Positions 19,593 through 28,003 of a DNA stretch of 64,000 bases are shown in pieces (within the stretch, counting starts at the first letter, position 1; each line of letters begins with the position of its first letter). Made by a program: the position numbers and the translations under genes. Source of the stretch: Gallaecimonas pentaromativorans. GTDB lineage: Bacteria > Pseudomonadota > Gammaproteobacteria > Enterobacterales > Gallaecimonadaceae. Under the pieces are notes generated by a model, which did not search any database, was not told the DNA's origin, and saw only the letters and a list, made by a program, of their open reading frames with translations. The stretch covers positions 248,001 through 312,000 of the forward strand of contig NZ_RJUL01000003.1 in NCBI RefSeq assembly GCF_003751625.1. The letters are read 5' to 3'.

Positions 19593-20251
19593 GACAGCTT
19601 CGGCATCACGTAGCCGACACCGCGAATGGTTTTGATGAACTCGCTACCGAGCTTTTTGCGCAGGTGGTGCACGTGCACTTCCAGGGTGTTGGACTCGAGT
19701 TCTTCGCCCCAGCTGTAAAGCCGTTCGATAAGCTGCTCGCGGGTCAGTACCCGGTCCGGTTGGCGAATAAGCTCATGCAGCAGGGCAAACTCGCGCCGAG
19801 AAAGGGCTACCTGCTCACTCGCCAGCATCACCTGGTGGCTGGCAGGGTCCAAGCTCAGCGTGCCATTGGCTAGCACCGGGTCCACTTGGTTGACCGGGCG
19901 CCGTGACAAGGCCCTGAGCCTTGCCAACAGCTCGCGCGATTCGAAGGGTTTGACCAGGTAATCGTCGGCGCCGCTGTCCAGGCCCTGGATGCGGTCGTCG
20001 ATGGCGTCGCGGGCGGTCAGCATCAGCACCGGCAGCGACATCCCCTGGCGGCGCCAGCTTTTAAGAAGCTCGATGCCGGAGCCGTCAGGGAGCTGCCAAT
20101 CCAGCACCACCATGTCGGGCTGGCCGGCGGCCATGGCGCTTTGGGCCTCGCTGATACGTTGGTACCAGTCAACGGCATAACCTTCACGGCCAAAGGCGGT
20201 CACCAGCCCTTGGCCCAGCAGTACATCGTCTTCAACGAGCATTAAACGCAT
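19589..20251 (-). CDS. QseB/PmrA-like OmpR-family response regulator
   Basis: A 220-residue regulator: receiver domain with the phosphorylation site Asp51 (VVLDWQLPDG) and Lys in LVKPFESREL, then an OmpR-type winged helix ending TIRGVGYVMPKL. Closest in form to QseB, PmrA (BasR) and TctD. It is 7 bases after the TPR gene and overlaps its kinase by 4 bases. Boxes of the PmrA/QseB type lie upstream of this operon and upstream of the sulfatase gene at 8899, so these are plausible targets, including its own operon. Confidence 0.93.
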   Translation of the reverse strand: MRLMLVEDDVLLGQGLVTAFGREGYAVDWYQRISEAQSAMAAGQPDMVVLDWQLPDGSGIELLKSWRRQGMSLPVLMLTARDAIDDRIQGLDSGADDYLVKPFESRELLARLRALSRRPVNQVDPVLANGTLSLDPASHQVMLASEQVALSRREFALLHELIRQPDRVLTREQLIERLYSWGEELESNTLEVHVHHLRKKLGSEFIKTIRGVGYVMPKLS

Positions 20252-20258
20252 GAGCTTC

Positions 20259-20882
20259 CTATCGTAACTTGGCCTGCACTTTGTCCAGGCGTTCTTTTAT
20301 TTCACCGCGGCGGCCGGCATCGGCCACTTCCCGCCCAGGCCGGGCAGGGGCTGCCAGCGCCTTATCAAGGTACACCTTGGCTTCCTTGTAACGGCCCTGG
20401 TCCATCAAAAAATCCCCGTAAAAGAAGTTGGCGTCAATACCGGTGGGGTTAATGGCCAAGCCTTTTTTGAGGTTGGCTTCCGCTTTGTCGTCGTCGCCAA
20501 AGCCGATGGGCCAGCCCGGTACCTGATAATACAGGGAGCCAAGGGAGGTATAAGCTGAACCGCCCAGCGCCTCGCCGTTGAGTTTGATTGCCTGTTCCAG
20601 TTCGGCTTTGGCTTCTTTCACGTATTTAAGGGCGCCGATACCGCCTTTGGCGCCAGCGTAGCTGGCGCTGATGATAGCACCCCAGATAAGGTAACCGGCA
20701 TCATCGGGATGCGCTTTGACATCGGCCTGCACCTTGTCACGCAAATCGCTAAAGGCCTGCTTTTGCTGCTCGTCTGCGGTCTGGTATTTGATTTCTGCCC
20801 AGCTCTGCTGGTAGTAGCTCACTGGCGCCGCCAGCACGCTGGTGCTGATAAGGGCCAGGGCACCAAGCATCAACGCTTTCAT
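20259..20882 (-). CDS. Exported TPR-repeat protein of unknown role
   Basis: A 207-residue protein with a Sec signal peptide (MKALMLGALALISTSVLAAP, cleavage after LAA) and TPR-like helices from about residue 90 (EAKAELEQAIKLN, KAEANLKKGLAINPTG, DANFFYGDFLMDQGRYKEAK). Probably periplasmic. It overlaps the SDR gene by 4 bases and precedes the response regulator by 7, so it is part of the operon. TPR proteins of this kind usually mediate protein contacts; an interaction with the sensor kinase or with the enzymes' product is possible but unproven. Confidence 0.8.
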   Translation of the reverse strand: MKALMLGALALISTSVLAAPVSYYQQSWAEIKYQTADEQQKQAFSDLRDKVQADVKAHPDDAGYLIWGAIISASYAGAKGGIGALKYVKEAKAELEQAIKLNGEALGGSAYTSLGSLYYQVPGWPIGFGDDDKAEANLKKGLAINPTGIDANFFYGDFLMDQGRYKEAKVYLDKALAAPARPGREVADAGRRGEIKERLDKVQAKLR

Positions 20883-21655
20883 GATGACTCCTTTGCATGG
20901 GCCTTGATGGTGGCCAGCTGCTTTTTCACCGCGCCGTCCACCGCCGAAGGAATAAGGGCATTCACCCGGGTAAAGAGGCTCTCGGGAAAGCCAAGCACCA
21001 TGCTGGCCTTGGGTTTTTGAATGAGAAGTTGCACCGCCTTTGCCACCACCTGTGGGCTGTCCACCTTGTTGCCAAGGGCCTTGTTAAGGGCCACGGCGTT
21101 GGGGCTGTTAAGAGGGGTGTTGGTGGCGCGGGGCGCCAAGTAACTCACTGCAATGTTCTGGTCTTGCAGCTCGCGGCCAAGGGCTTCTGAAAACCGCTTA
21201 AGCCCGCCTTTGGCGGCGCCATAGGCCACATACCCCGGATACCCAATTTCCCCCAGCACCGAGCCGATGTTAATCAGGTGCGCGCCACTGTTAAGGCTGG
21301 GCAGCAGGCCGTGGGCCACCGCCATGGGCGCCAGCAGGTTCAGGCGAATTTGCTGCTCGATTTGCTGCCAGCTGCTTTGTTCAAAGGTCTTGAGCTGGTT
21401 GGTGCCGGCATTGTTGATAACCACATCCAGCGTCACACCCAGCTCTTTTACCCGTTCGGCAAGCTCGCTGCCCGCCGTTGATGCGGCCAAGTCGAGCCCC
21501 AGGGTCAGATGCTCGCCGGGCAGGCTGCTGGCCAGGGCTTTTAGCTTGTCTTCATTGCGGGCCACCAGCAGTAAGCGATGGCCGTCGGCGGCCAGGGCTT
21601 TGGCAATTTCCTGGCCGATACCGCCGCTGGCGCCTGTCAATAAGATGGTCTTCAT
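20879..21655 (-). CDS. Short-chain dehydrogenase/reductase
   Basis: A 258-residue classical SDR: cofactor-binding TGASGGIG at residues 7-14, NNAG, the catalytic Ser in INIGSVLGE and YGAAK (Tyr-x3-Lys). It probably reduces or oxidises a carbonyl or alcohol on a small molecule with NAD(P)H. Its start overlaps the stop of the adenylating-enzyme gene by one base (TAATG), and its end overlaps the TPR gene, so it is a tight member of the operon. Sequence alone does not reveal the substrate. Confidence 0.88.
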   Translation of the reverse strand: MKTILLTGASGGIGQEIAKALAADGHRLLLVARNEDKLKALASSLPGEHLTLGLDLAASTAGSELAERVKELGVTLDVVINNAGTNQLKTFEQSSWQQIEQQIRLNLLAPMAVAHGLLPSLNSGAHLINIGSVLGEIGYPGYVAYGAAKGGLKRFSEALGRELQDQNIAVSYLAPRATNTPLNSPNAVALNKALGNKVDSPQVVAKAVQLLIQKPKASMVLGFPESLFTRVNALIPSAVDGAVKKQLATIKAHAKESS

Positions 21656-23709
21656 TAAGCCTCCATGGGCAAGCTACGGAACATGTCGCCGTAGAGGCGG
21701 TACATGCGATTGGCCATGTGAATGATGGCGGCCTGATCGGCAGGGTTATCGATGCGGTTCATCAAGGACTCGAAGAAATCGATGTGCTCAAGGTCGAGGC
21801 TGCCGTGGGAATAGAGATACCGGCAGGCCGCTTTGGGCAAGCCCAGCTTGGCGCGGATCACATCGGCCATAGGGGTCGCCAGGTTGACCGAGGTGCCTTC
21901 CAGTACCCAGACCATGCCAAACAAGCTGACCGGGTTGCCGCGGTTAACGCTGTCGTAGGCGTAGGACACCATCATCTCGGTTTCGAAATTGGGCTTGGAG
22001 GCGCGGGCTTGTTCTTTGTCGCCACCGGCCGAGGCGATGTCATCAAGGATCCACTCGTGGTGGCCGTACTCTTCCTCTATGTACTCGGCAATGGCGGCGC
22101 GCAACCACTCTTTGTCGTCCCCCAGGCGGGTGCCGCACGCCATCATCAAGGGCACCGTATGTTTGACGTGATGAAAGGCATTGTTCAAAAAGGCCAGGTA
22201 GCGGGGCAAGGTAACATCGCCCTGCTGGCAAGCGAGGATGGCAGGCGCACTCAGCAGATACTGCTGGGCCTCGCGGGTCTCGGTTTTCAGACGCTCAAAA
22301 AAGCTCATCGGGCCGCCTTGTAACCTTTTGGCCAGCACCTGGCGGCGAAGGCGGCCATTGGCGGTTACTTCCTGGCGCTCGGCACTGAACGGCTCATTGG
22401 TGGCCATAAGGCTTTGCAGGTGGGCGTAATCGGGCAGCGCGGCGTTGAGCTGCGCTTTTATGGCGTCAAGGTCGCTGCGCTCGGTCACCACCAGGGCGTG
22501 AATGCCCTGCTCTTCATCGCCATAGACAAAAGCTTGTTTGATGCCACTAATGGTCCCAAGCTCGGCTTCAAGCCACTCCGGCGCCACGTTGCGGCCCATG
22601 GCGGTAACGATGGTGTCCTTGGAGCGGCCCTGGATGGTCAAAAAGCCGTCTTCTGACAAGTGCCCCAGGTCCCCTGTAGCCAGCCACTCGCTTTGCTGCT
22701 CGCTCTCCCCCAGATACCCAAGGAAGCTATTGCCGCGCACCAGCACTTCGCCGCTGTCGCTGAGTTTGACCTCCACATGGGGCAGCACCTTACCCACAGT
22801 GCCAAGGCGCTGGGCACCAGGGCTGTTAAGGGCCACCACCGAGGCCGCCTCTGACAGGCCATAACCTTCAAACACCGGCAGCCCCAGTTGCGCGGCTTGT
22901 GCCAGCACGCCTTGGGCACTTTTGCCGCCGCCAAGGGCGATAAAGCGGTAGCTGTCGGCCAGGCCCTGGACTTTGCCCGCCAGCAACACCGGCAGCAACC
23001 CAGGCACCAGAATAAGGCTATGAGGTTGATACTGGCCAAGGGTGGCGAGCATTTTACCCGCATCCAGGCCACTGGCGCCGGTCATGCCGAGGCTTGCCAT
23101 GGGCAGCAAGGTCACACTGGCGCCAGCCAACCAGGGCACATAGAGGCCGCCGAGGTTTTCAAGCAGTACGGCCAGCGGCAACACGCAAAGGTGGCGCTCG
23201 ACGCCCAAATCTTGGGTGGCGGCAACCAGGCTGCTGGCCACCGCCAGCATGTTGGCTTCTGACAGGCAAACCCCTTTGGGCGTGCCTGTGGTGCCAGAGG
23301 TGTAAGTGATTTTGGCGGTGCCTTCTGGCAAGGGCTTAACGCCTTCGACACTCAGCAGGCTCAGCACCCCTTGGCCGGTCTCGATGGTTTTACTGGCCAT
23401 GGGCAGCGCCACCGGCGCCAGCACCGCATCCAGCCCGGCATCGCCAATCAGGTGCATCTGCTGGCCACGGCTAAAAAAGGTCGGAATGGGCACCAACACC
23501 CGTTTGGCCTTGAGGGCGGCCAAGTCGGCCACCGCCCAGGCAGGCTCGTTGTCCATCAACAAGCCCAGGCGCTGAACCCCAAGGCTGGTGAGGCGGTCGG
23601 CCAGTTCGCTGGCCGCCGCTAACAGCTCAGGGCCGCTCAGTTGGCAAGAATCGGTGGTAAGGGCGCAAGGGTTATCGGCAAGGGCTTTAGCCAGAGCGTC
23701 ATACAGCAT
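21655..23709 (-). CDS. Adenylate-forming (acyl-CoA-synthetase-like) enzyme fused to a heme-oxygenase-like diiron domain
   Basis: A 684-residue two-domain protein. Residues 1-460 form an ANL adenylating domain: TYTSGTTGTPKG (135-146), GYGLSEA (282-288), ATGDLG (344-349). The usual catalytic lysine motif near the end reads TANGRLRR (449-456), with Arg where Lys is expected. Residues about 468-684 resemble TenA/heme-oxygenase-like iron redox enzymes, with candidate ligands in EEEYGHHEW (545-553) and SHGSLDLEHIDFF (634-646). An internal ATG at 22308 (Met468) has an AAGG-type ribosome site and could also make the second domain alone. Together the domains suggest activation of a carboxylic acid and its oxidative modification; no substrate can be named. 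It overlaps the upstream gene by 11 bases. Confidence 0.85.
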   Translation of the reverse strand: MLYDALAKALADNPCALTTDSCQLSGPELLAAASELADRLTSLGVQRLGLLMDNEPAWAVADLAALKAKRVLVPIPTFFSRGQQMHLIGDAGLDAVLAPVALPMASKTIETGQGVLSLLSVEGVKPLPEGTAKITYTSGTTGTPKGVCLSEANMLAVASSLVAATQDLGVERHLCVLPLAVLLENLGGLYVPWLAGASVTLLPMASLGMTGASGLDAGKMLATLGQYQPHSLILVPGLLPVLLAGKVQGLADSYRFIALGGGKSAQGVLAQAAQLGLPVFEGYGLSEAASVVALNSPGAQRLGTVGKVLPHVEVKLSDSGEVLVRGNSFLGYLGESEQQSEWLATGDLGHLSEDGFLTIQGRSKDTIVTAMGRNVAPEWLEAELGTISGIKQAFVYGDEEQGIHALVVTERSDLDAIKAQLNAALPDYAHLQSLMATNEPFSAERQEVTANGRLRRQVLAKRLQGGPMSFFERLKTETREAQQYLLSAPAILACQQGDVTLPRYLAFLNNAFHHVKHTVPLMMACGTRLGDDKEWLRAAIAEYIEEEYGHHEWILDDIASAGGDKEQARASKPNFETEMMVSYAYDSVNRGNPVSLFGMVWVLEGTSVNLATPMADVIRAKLGLPKAACRYLYSHGSLDLEHIDFFESLMNRIDNPADQAAIIHMANRMYRLYGDMFRSLPMEA

Positions 23710-24331
23710 CGTTAATCTCCTGGCCTATGGCCTCCAACATACGTACCAGCACCGGCTGCTGCTGAATGGCTTCCCACCCTTTGGCAACAGAGCCGGCAAA
23801 GACTGCCGGTTTGGTCTGGTAATAACGGCCCCAGTCGGCCGCCCCATCACTCAGGCGGCTGGCGCTGGCTTGGGCCAGGAACCAGGGCTCAAGGCCCAGG
23901 CGGCCAAAGGCCGATTGCAATTCGCGGGTGGCGGTAAAGACCACATAATCGACGCCGCTAAGGGCGAGATAGCGGGTGATAACCAAGATCATCAAGCGCG
24001 AGCCACCAGCTTCGCCGGCCAGGTTGCCCACCTCGACGATTTGCTTGCGCTGCACCTCGGCATTCAGGCGCTGGCCCAAAATCTGGTCGATGTCGCCATC
24101 GAGGTATTGCTCGAGGTACAGGCGGTGGCCTGCGGCGTTGCGCATGCCGCAACTGGCCAGCCAGTTGTCTTGGCTGGTCAACAAAAACTGGGTAGGAAGA
24201 AAGTGCCGCAACTTGGCATCGTGACAATCGGCATAACGTAAACAGGCAAACTGCTTAATGCGATCAAAGGCATCCGTGCCCTCTACTGCGCGATGAATAG
24301 CCATCGCAGAAGGTGCAAATTTGGCCAACAT
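23699..24331 (-). CDS. Thermostable-hemolysin (delta-VPH) family protein, GNAT-like
   Basis: A 210-residue protein of the family named after the Vibrio thermostable hemolysin, which belongs to the GNAT acyltransferase clan. Typical segments are LYLEQYLDGDIDQIL (71-85), IVEVGNLAG (98-106) and a strand/helix pair ITRYLALSGVDYVVFTAT. There is no signal peptide or membrane segment, so a secreted lytic role looks unlikely here; an acyl-transfer step in a biosynthetic pathway fits the context better (inference). It is first in the six-gene operon, with GAGGTAAGG before its ATG and PmrA/QseB-like repeats upstream. Confidence 0.85.
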   Translation of the reverse strand: MLAKFAPSAMAIHRAVEGTDAFDRIKQFACLRYADCHDAKLRHFLPTQFLLTSQDNWLASCGMRNAAGHRLYLEQYLDGDIDQILGQRLNAEVQRKQIVEVGNLAGEAGGSRLMILVITRYLALSGVDYVVFTATRELQSAFGRLGLEPWFLAQASASRLSDGAADWGRYYQTKPAVFAGSVAKGWEAIQQQPVLVRMLEAIGQEINDAV

Positions 24332-24375
24332 AACCTTACCTCGCCGTAACCTTGAGCCCAGACTGGCTGCTCAAA

Positions 24376-24392
24376 CTTAAGACAGCGTTAAA
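24376..24392. promoter_or_regulatory. PmrA/QseB-type repeat, operon-proximal copy
   Basis: On the minus strand TTTAAC-GCTGT-CTTAAG, one perfect half-site and one with two differences. It lies 45 bases upstream of the first gene of the six-gene operon. Confidence 0.5.
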
Positions 24393-24484
24393 CCGTCTTT
24401 GAGCTGGGATCCGCTACCTTGCAGGCCAGAAGCCAAAGCGCCAGGCCGTTACAAGGTATCTGGTAACTAGCCTGGCCAATGAAA

Positions 24485-24501
24485 CTTAAGAAAGACTTAA
24501 G
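24485..24501. promoter_or_regulatory. Perfect PmrA/QseB-type box CTTAAG-N5-CTTAAG
   Basis: CTTAAG-AAAGA-CTTAAG matches the PmrA/BasR consensus exactly. CTTAAG is self-complementary, so the box reads the same in both directions. It lies about 155 bases upstream of the six-gene operon. Confidence 0.65.
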
Positions 24502-24530
24502 CAACCATTTAATCGCCTGAATCAATAAAT

Positions 24531-24552
24531 AAAAAAGGCGGCCAAGGCCGCC
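24531..24552 (-). terminator. Terminator after aceA
   Basis: GGCGGCC-AA-GGCCGCC with A6 on the left, i.e. T6 on the minus strand, 26 bases past the aceA stop. Confidence 0.85.
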
Positions 24553-24577
24553 AAACGCTTAGGAACTACTGTAGTGC

Positions 24578-25897
24578 TCAGTGGAACTGGTCTTCTTCTG
24601 TGGACCCTTTAAGGGCCGTTACCGAGGACTGGCCGCCCTGGATAACGGTGGTCATGTCGTCAAAGTAGCCAGTACCCACCTCCTGCTGGTGAGCCACGAA
24701 GGTGTAGCCTCGCTCAGCGGCGGCAAACTCTGCTTCCTGCATCTTCACGTAGGCCGACATGTCGTTGCGGGCATAGTCGTAGGCCAGGTTGAACATGTTG
24801 AACCACATGTTGTGGATACCGGCCAGGGTGATGAACTGGAACTTGTAACCCATGGCCGACAGCTCGCGCTGGAACTTGGCGATGGTGGCGTCGTCCAGGT
24901 TCTTCTTCCAGTTAAAGGACGGCGAGCAGTTGTAGGCCAGCAGCTTGCCTGGGAACTTGGCATGGATGGCCTCGGCAAAGCGGCGCGCTTCGTCGAGATC
25001 CGGCTTGGCGGTTTCGCACCACAACAGATCGGCATAAGGGGCGTAGGCCAGGCCACGGGCAATGGCTTGCTCGATACCGGCGCGTACCCGGTAGAAGCCT
25101 TCGCTGGTGCGCTCACCGGTAACAAAGGGCTTGTCGTAGTCGTCACAGTCGCTGGTGATAAGGTCAGCGGCGTTGGCATCGGTACGGGCCAGTACTATGG
25201 TGGGCACGCCGGCTACATCAGCCGCCAGGCGGGCGGAGATAAGCTTTTGCACTGCCTCTTGGGTGGGCACCAAGACCTTACCGCCCATGTGTCCGCATTT
25301 TTTGACAGACGCCAGTTGGTCTTCAAAGTGCACGCCAGCGGCGCCCGCTTCAATCATCGACTTCATCAGCTCGTAGGCGTTCAGCACGCCGCCAAAGCCC
25401 GCTTCAGCGTCGGCAACGATAGGGGCGAAGTAGTCGATGTAGCCGTCATCGCCGGGGTTCTTGCCTTTTTGCCATTGAATTTGGTCGGCGCGGCGAAAGG
25501 CGTTGTTGATACGCGAAACCACCGCCGGCACCGAGTCTACCGGGTACAGGGACTGATCGGGGTACATGGACTGGTAGCTGTTGTTATCCGCCGCCACCTG
25601 CCAGCCAGACAGATAAATCGCCTGGATGCCGGCTTTGACCTGCTGCACCGCCTGGCCACCGGTCAGGGCGCCCATGGCGTTGAGGAAATCCTTCTCGGGG
25701 CGAAAGCTCGGGCGAGCCCCTTCATTCACCAACGCCCAGAGTTTCTCGGCGCCCAGACGGGCCAGGGTGCTTTCGGGCTGAACGGAGCCGCGAAGGCGCA
25801 CCACATCCTCGGCACTGTAGGTACGTTTAATACCTTTCCAGCGGGGATTTTCGGCCCAGTCCTGTTTCAGGGCATCGATTTGCTGTTGACGAGTCAT
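24578..25897 (-). CDS. aceA: Isocitrate lyase
   Basis: A 439-residue enzyme of the E. coli-type length that cleaves isocitrate to glyoxylate and succinate. The catalytic loop [11 protein letters not shown] is present, as are [18 protein letters not shown] and the C-terminal [14 protein letters not shown]. It follows aceB by 15 bases, forming an aceBA operon with its own terminator. AceK, which normally tunes flux at this branch, is encoded about 28 kb away. Confidence 0.98.
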   Translation of the reverse strand: MTRQQQIDALKQDWAENPRWKGIKRTYSAEDVVRLRGSVQPESTLARLGAEKLWALVNEGARPSFRPEKDFLNAMGALTGGQAVQQVKAGIQAIYLSGWQVAADNNSYQSMYPDQSLYPVDSVPAVVSRINNAFRRADQIQWQKGKNPGDDGYIDYFAPIVADAEAGFGGVLNAYELMKSMIEAGAAGVHFEDQLASVKKCGHMGGKVLVPTQEAVQKLISARLAADVAGVPTIVLARTDANAADLITSDCDDYDKPFVTGERTSEGFYRVRAGIEQAIARGLAYAPYADLLWCETAKPDLDEARRFAEAIHAKFPGKLLAYNCSPSFNWKKNLDDATIAKFQRELSAMGYKFQFITLAGIHNMWFNMFNLAYDYARNDMSAYVKMQEAEFAAAERGYTFVAHQQEVGTGYFDDMTTVIQGGQSSVTALKGSTEEDQFH

Positions 25898-25912
25898 GGG
25901 TTGGTCCTTCTG

Positions 25913-27490
25913 TCAGTCGATTAAGGTGTAACCGGGTTCAGTCAAAAAAGGCACGAAGCTGTCGGATACGGTGATCCGGGTCAGCAGCTGCGCCGCCTCG
26001 CGAAAACGCCCGCTCTCAAAGCGCTCGCTGCCAAGCTCTTCGCTTACCTGTGCCATTTCTTCCTTCAAAAAACGGGTAAAGAGTTCAGCGGTAACCTTCT
26101 GGCCGCCGACCAGGCTCTTGCCATGGCGCAACCACTGCCAGATGGAGGCCCGGCAGATCTCGGCAGTAGCGGCGTCTTCCATCAGGCCGTAGATGGGTAC
26201 GCAGCCGTTGCCACCGATCCAGGCCTCGATGTACTGCAATGCCACCCGAATATTGGTGCGCATCCCCGCCTCGGTACGTTCGCCCTCGCAAGGGGCAAGC
26301 AGGTCAGCGGCATTGATGGGGTCGTCCCCATCCCGGCTGACATCCAGCTGATTGGGCTTATCGCCAAGGTACTGGTCGAACACCGCCAGCGCGGTTTCAG
26401 CCAGGCCCGGGTGCGCTATCCAGGTGCCGTCGTGGCCGTTACGGGCCTCCAGCTCTTTGTCCTGGCGCACTTTATTCAGTACCCACTGGTTGCGGTCGGC
26501 TTCCTTGGACGGAATAAAGGCCGCCATGCCGCCCATGGCCAGGGCGCCGCGTTTGTGGCAGGTACGAATAAGCAGCCGTGAGTAGGCACTCAAAAAAGGC
26601 TGGTCCATGGTGACCACCTGGCGGTCTGGCAGTACCCGGTCAGGGTGATTACCCAGGGTTTTGATGTAGCTGAAGATGTAATCCCAGCGGCCGCAGTTGA
26701 GCGCCACGATATGGTCTTTGAGTTCGAAGAGGATCTCGTCCATCTCAAACACCGCGGGCAGGGTTTCAATCAACACTGTGGCCTTGATGGTGCCGCGAGG
26801 AAGATTGAAGCGGTCTTCAGTAAAAGAGAATACCTGGCTCCAAAAGCGCGCTTCCAGGTGGCTTTGCAGCTTGGGCAGGTAGAAGTACGGGCCAGAGCCG
26901 TTTTCCAGCAACCGCTTATGGTTGTGGAAGAAATACAAGGCAAAGTCCCACAGGCAGCCCGGCACAACCTTGCCATTGAAGGTGACGTGCTTTTCCGGCA
27001 GGTGCAGGCCACGTACCCGGCAGATCAGCACCGCAGGCTGCTCGTTCAGGCTGTAGTACTTGCCCGATTGCGGATCGGTGTAGGAGATGGTGCGGTCTAG
27101 TGCATCACGCAGGTTTACCTGCCCTTGCATCACCGCCGGCCAGGTTGGCGACAAAGAATCCTCAAAGTCGGCCATAAACACCTTGGTGCCGGCATTGAGG
27201 GCGTTGATCACCATCTTGCGCTCGGTAGGCCCGGTTATCTCGACACGACGGTCTTTAAGGTCGGCCGGGATACCGCGGATCTGCCACTGCCCTTCGCGGA
27301 TGCCTTGGGTCTGGGGCAGAAAGTCGGGCAGCTGCCCTTGGTCAAACTGGCGCTGGCGTTGGTTACGGGCCTCAAGCAGGGCCGGCACCTTGTCTGCAAA
27401 CGCCGACATCAACTCCTGGATCCAGCCCTGAGCCGATTCACTCAGCAGCTGCTTTTGCTCGCCGGTCAGGCCGTTTTGCACCTTCAGCAT
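25913..27490 (-). CDS. aceB: Malate synthase A
   Basis: A 525-residue malate synthase A, condensing glyoxylate with acetyl-CoA. The conserved FMADFEDSLSPTW, the GTIKATVLIETLPAVFEMDEIL segment region and LNCGRWDYIFSYIK are present. First gene of aceBA. A long AT-rich leader of about 500 bases precedes it and carries a PdhR-like operator at 27694-27706. Confidence 0.97.
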   Translation of the reverse strand: MLKVQNGLTGEQKQLLSESAQGWIQELMSAFADKVPALLEARNQRQRQFDQGQLPDFLPQTQGIREGQWQIRGIPADLKDRRVEITGPTERKMVINALNAGTKVFMADFEDSLSPTWPAVMQGQVNLRDALDRTISYTDPQSGKYYSLNEQPAVLICRVRGLHLPEKHVTFNGKVVPGCLWDFALYFFHNHKRLLENGSGPYFYLPKLQSHLEARFWSQVFSFTEDRFNLPRGTIKATVLIETLPAVFEMDEILFELKDHIVALNCGRWDYIFSYIKTLGNHPDRVLPDRQVVTMDQPFLSAYSRLLIRTCHKRGALAMGGMAAFIPSKEADRNQWVLNKVRQDKELEARNGHDGTWIAHPGLAETALAVFDQYLGDKPNQLDVSRDGDDPINAADLLAPCEGERTEAGMRTNIRVALQYIEAWIGGNGCVPIYGLMEDAATAEICRASIWQWLRHGKSLVGGQKVTAELFTRFLKEEMAQVSEELGSERFESGRFREAAQLLTRITVSDSFVPFLTEPGYTLID

Positions 27491-27693
27491 TCCGCCTCCA
27501 ATTACATTTGAAATCTAGCAACCACAAACAAGGAAATCCCGTAACCGTTTGCAGTCGCCTAAAACCTGCCAAAAACACTGAGACATTTTTCAACGTCAAT
27601 CAACAACAAAATTTAAACAACAGCAAAAATTAAAAATAACAACATGATTTTAAATGATTTTTTAATTTTTAAAATTTAGAGCTTAAGCACTAA

Positions 27694-27706
27694 TTGGTAT
27701 TACCAA
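27694..27706. promoter_or_regulatory. PdhR-like operator upstream of aceBA
   Basis: TTGGT-ATT-ACCAA is a perfect inverted repeat matching the PdhR-type GntR consensus TTGGT-N3-ACCAA. PdhR responds to pyruvate, so a link to the glyoxylate operon is metabolically sensible. The distance to aceB (about 205 bases) is long. Confidence 0.55.
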
Positions 27707-27818
27707 ATAACCTTTCATATCTGATTAGCCACTTTCAACACGGAAAGTTAAAATGAAAGTTAAATGAAATTTTAATACAAAAAGAGTGAAGCCAAAAATA
27801 CCAAAGACAAACAAAAGC

Positions 27819-27833
27819 CTATTGAATCAATAG
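27819..27833. repeat. Perfect 15-base palindrome CTATTGA-A-TCAATAG
   Basis: Fully symmetric around one base, in a non-coding region upstream of aceB and downstream of oxyR. It may be an operator; the binding protein is not identified. Confidence 0.5.
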
Positions 27834-27954
27834 CTTGGTGTTTCACAGCTTTTCAAAGCCGCATGGCCATCAGGAAGGCAGGACAAAAAAAGCGAAAGTT
27901 GAGGGGATGAGTGTAAGAGAAGTACAAGATATGGCGGCCAGCCAGCCGCTCAAA

Positions 27955-27984
27955 CCAAACGCCGGCACAGGGCCGGCGTTTGGG
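27955..27984 (-). terminator. Terminator after oxyR
   Basis: AAACGCCGGC-N5-GCCGGCGTTT, about 20 bases beyond the oxyR stop, followed on the minus strand by GGTTTG. Confidence 0.7.
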
Positions 27985-28003
27985 GGGTTGAGGTAAAGCG
28001 AGC

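Larger units (their letters stand above)
27491..28003. other. 512-base AT-rich intergenic region between aceB and oxyR
   Basis: I see no coding sequence here. The stretch 27560-27800 is strikingly A+T-rich, with runs of A and T likely to be curved. It holds a PdhR-like inverted repeat (27694-27706), an unassigned 15-base palindrome (27819-27833) and, at the far end, the oxyR terminator. It most likely contains the aceBA promoter and its control sites. Confidence 0.7.

Noticed and set aside
23699-24331. Calling the first operon gene a secreted hemolysin
   Set aside because: No signal peptide or membrane segment, and the family lies in the acyltransferase clan; the name is historical.
24581-25924. 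447-residue plus-strand open frame opposite aceA
   Set aside because: It mirrors the codon structure of isocitrate lyase and has no recognisable domain.
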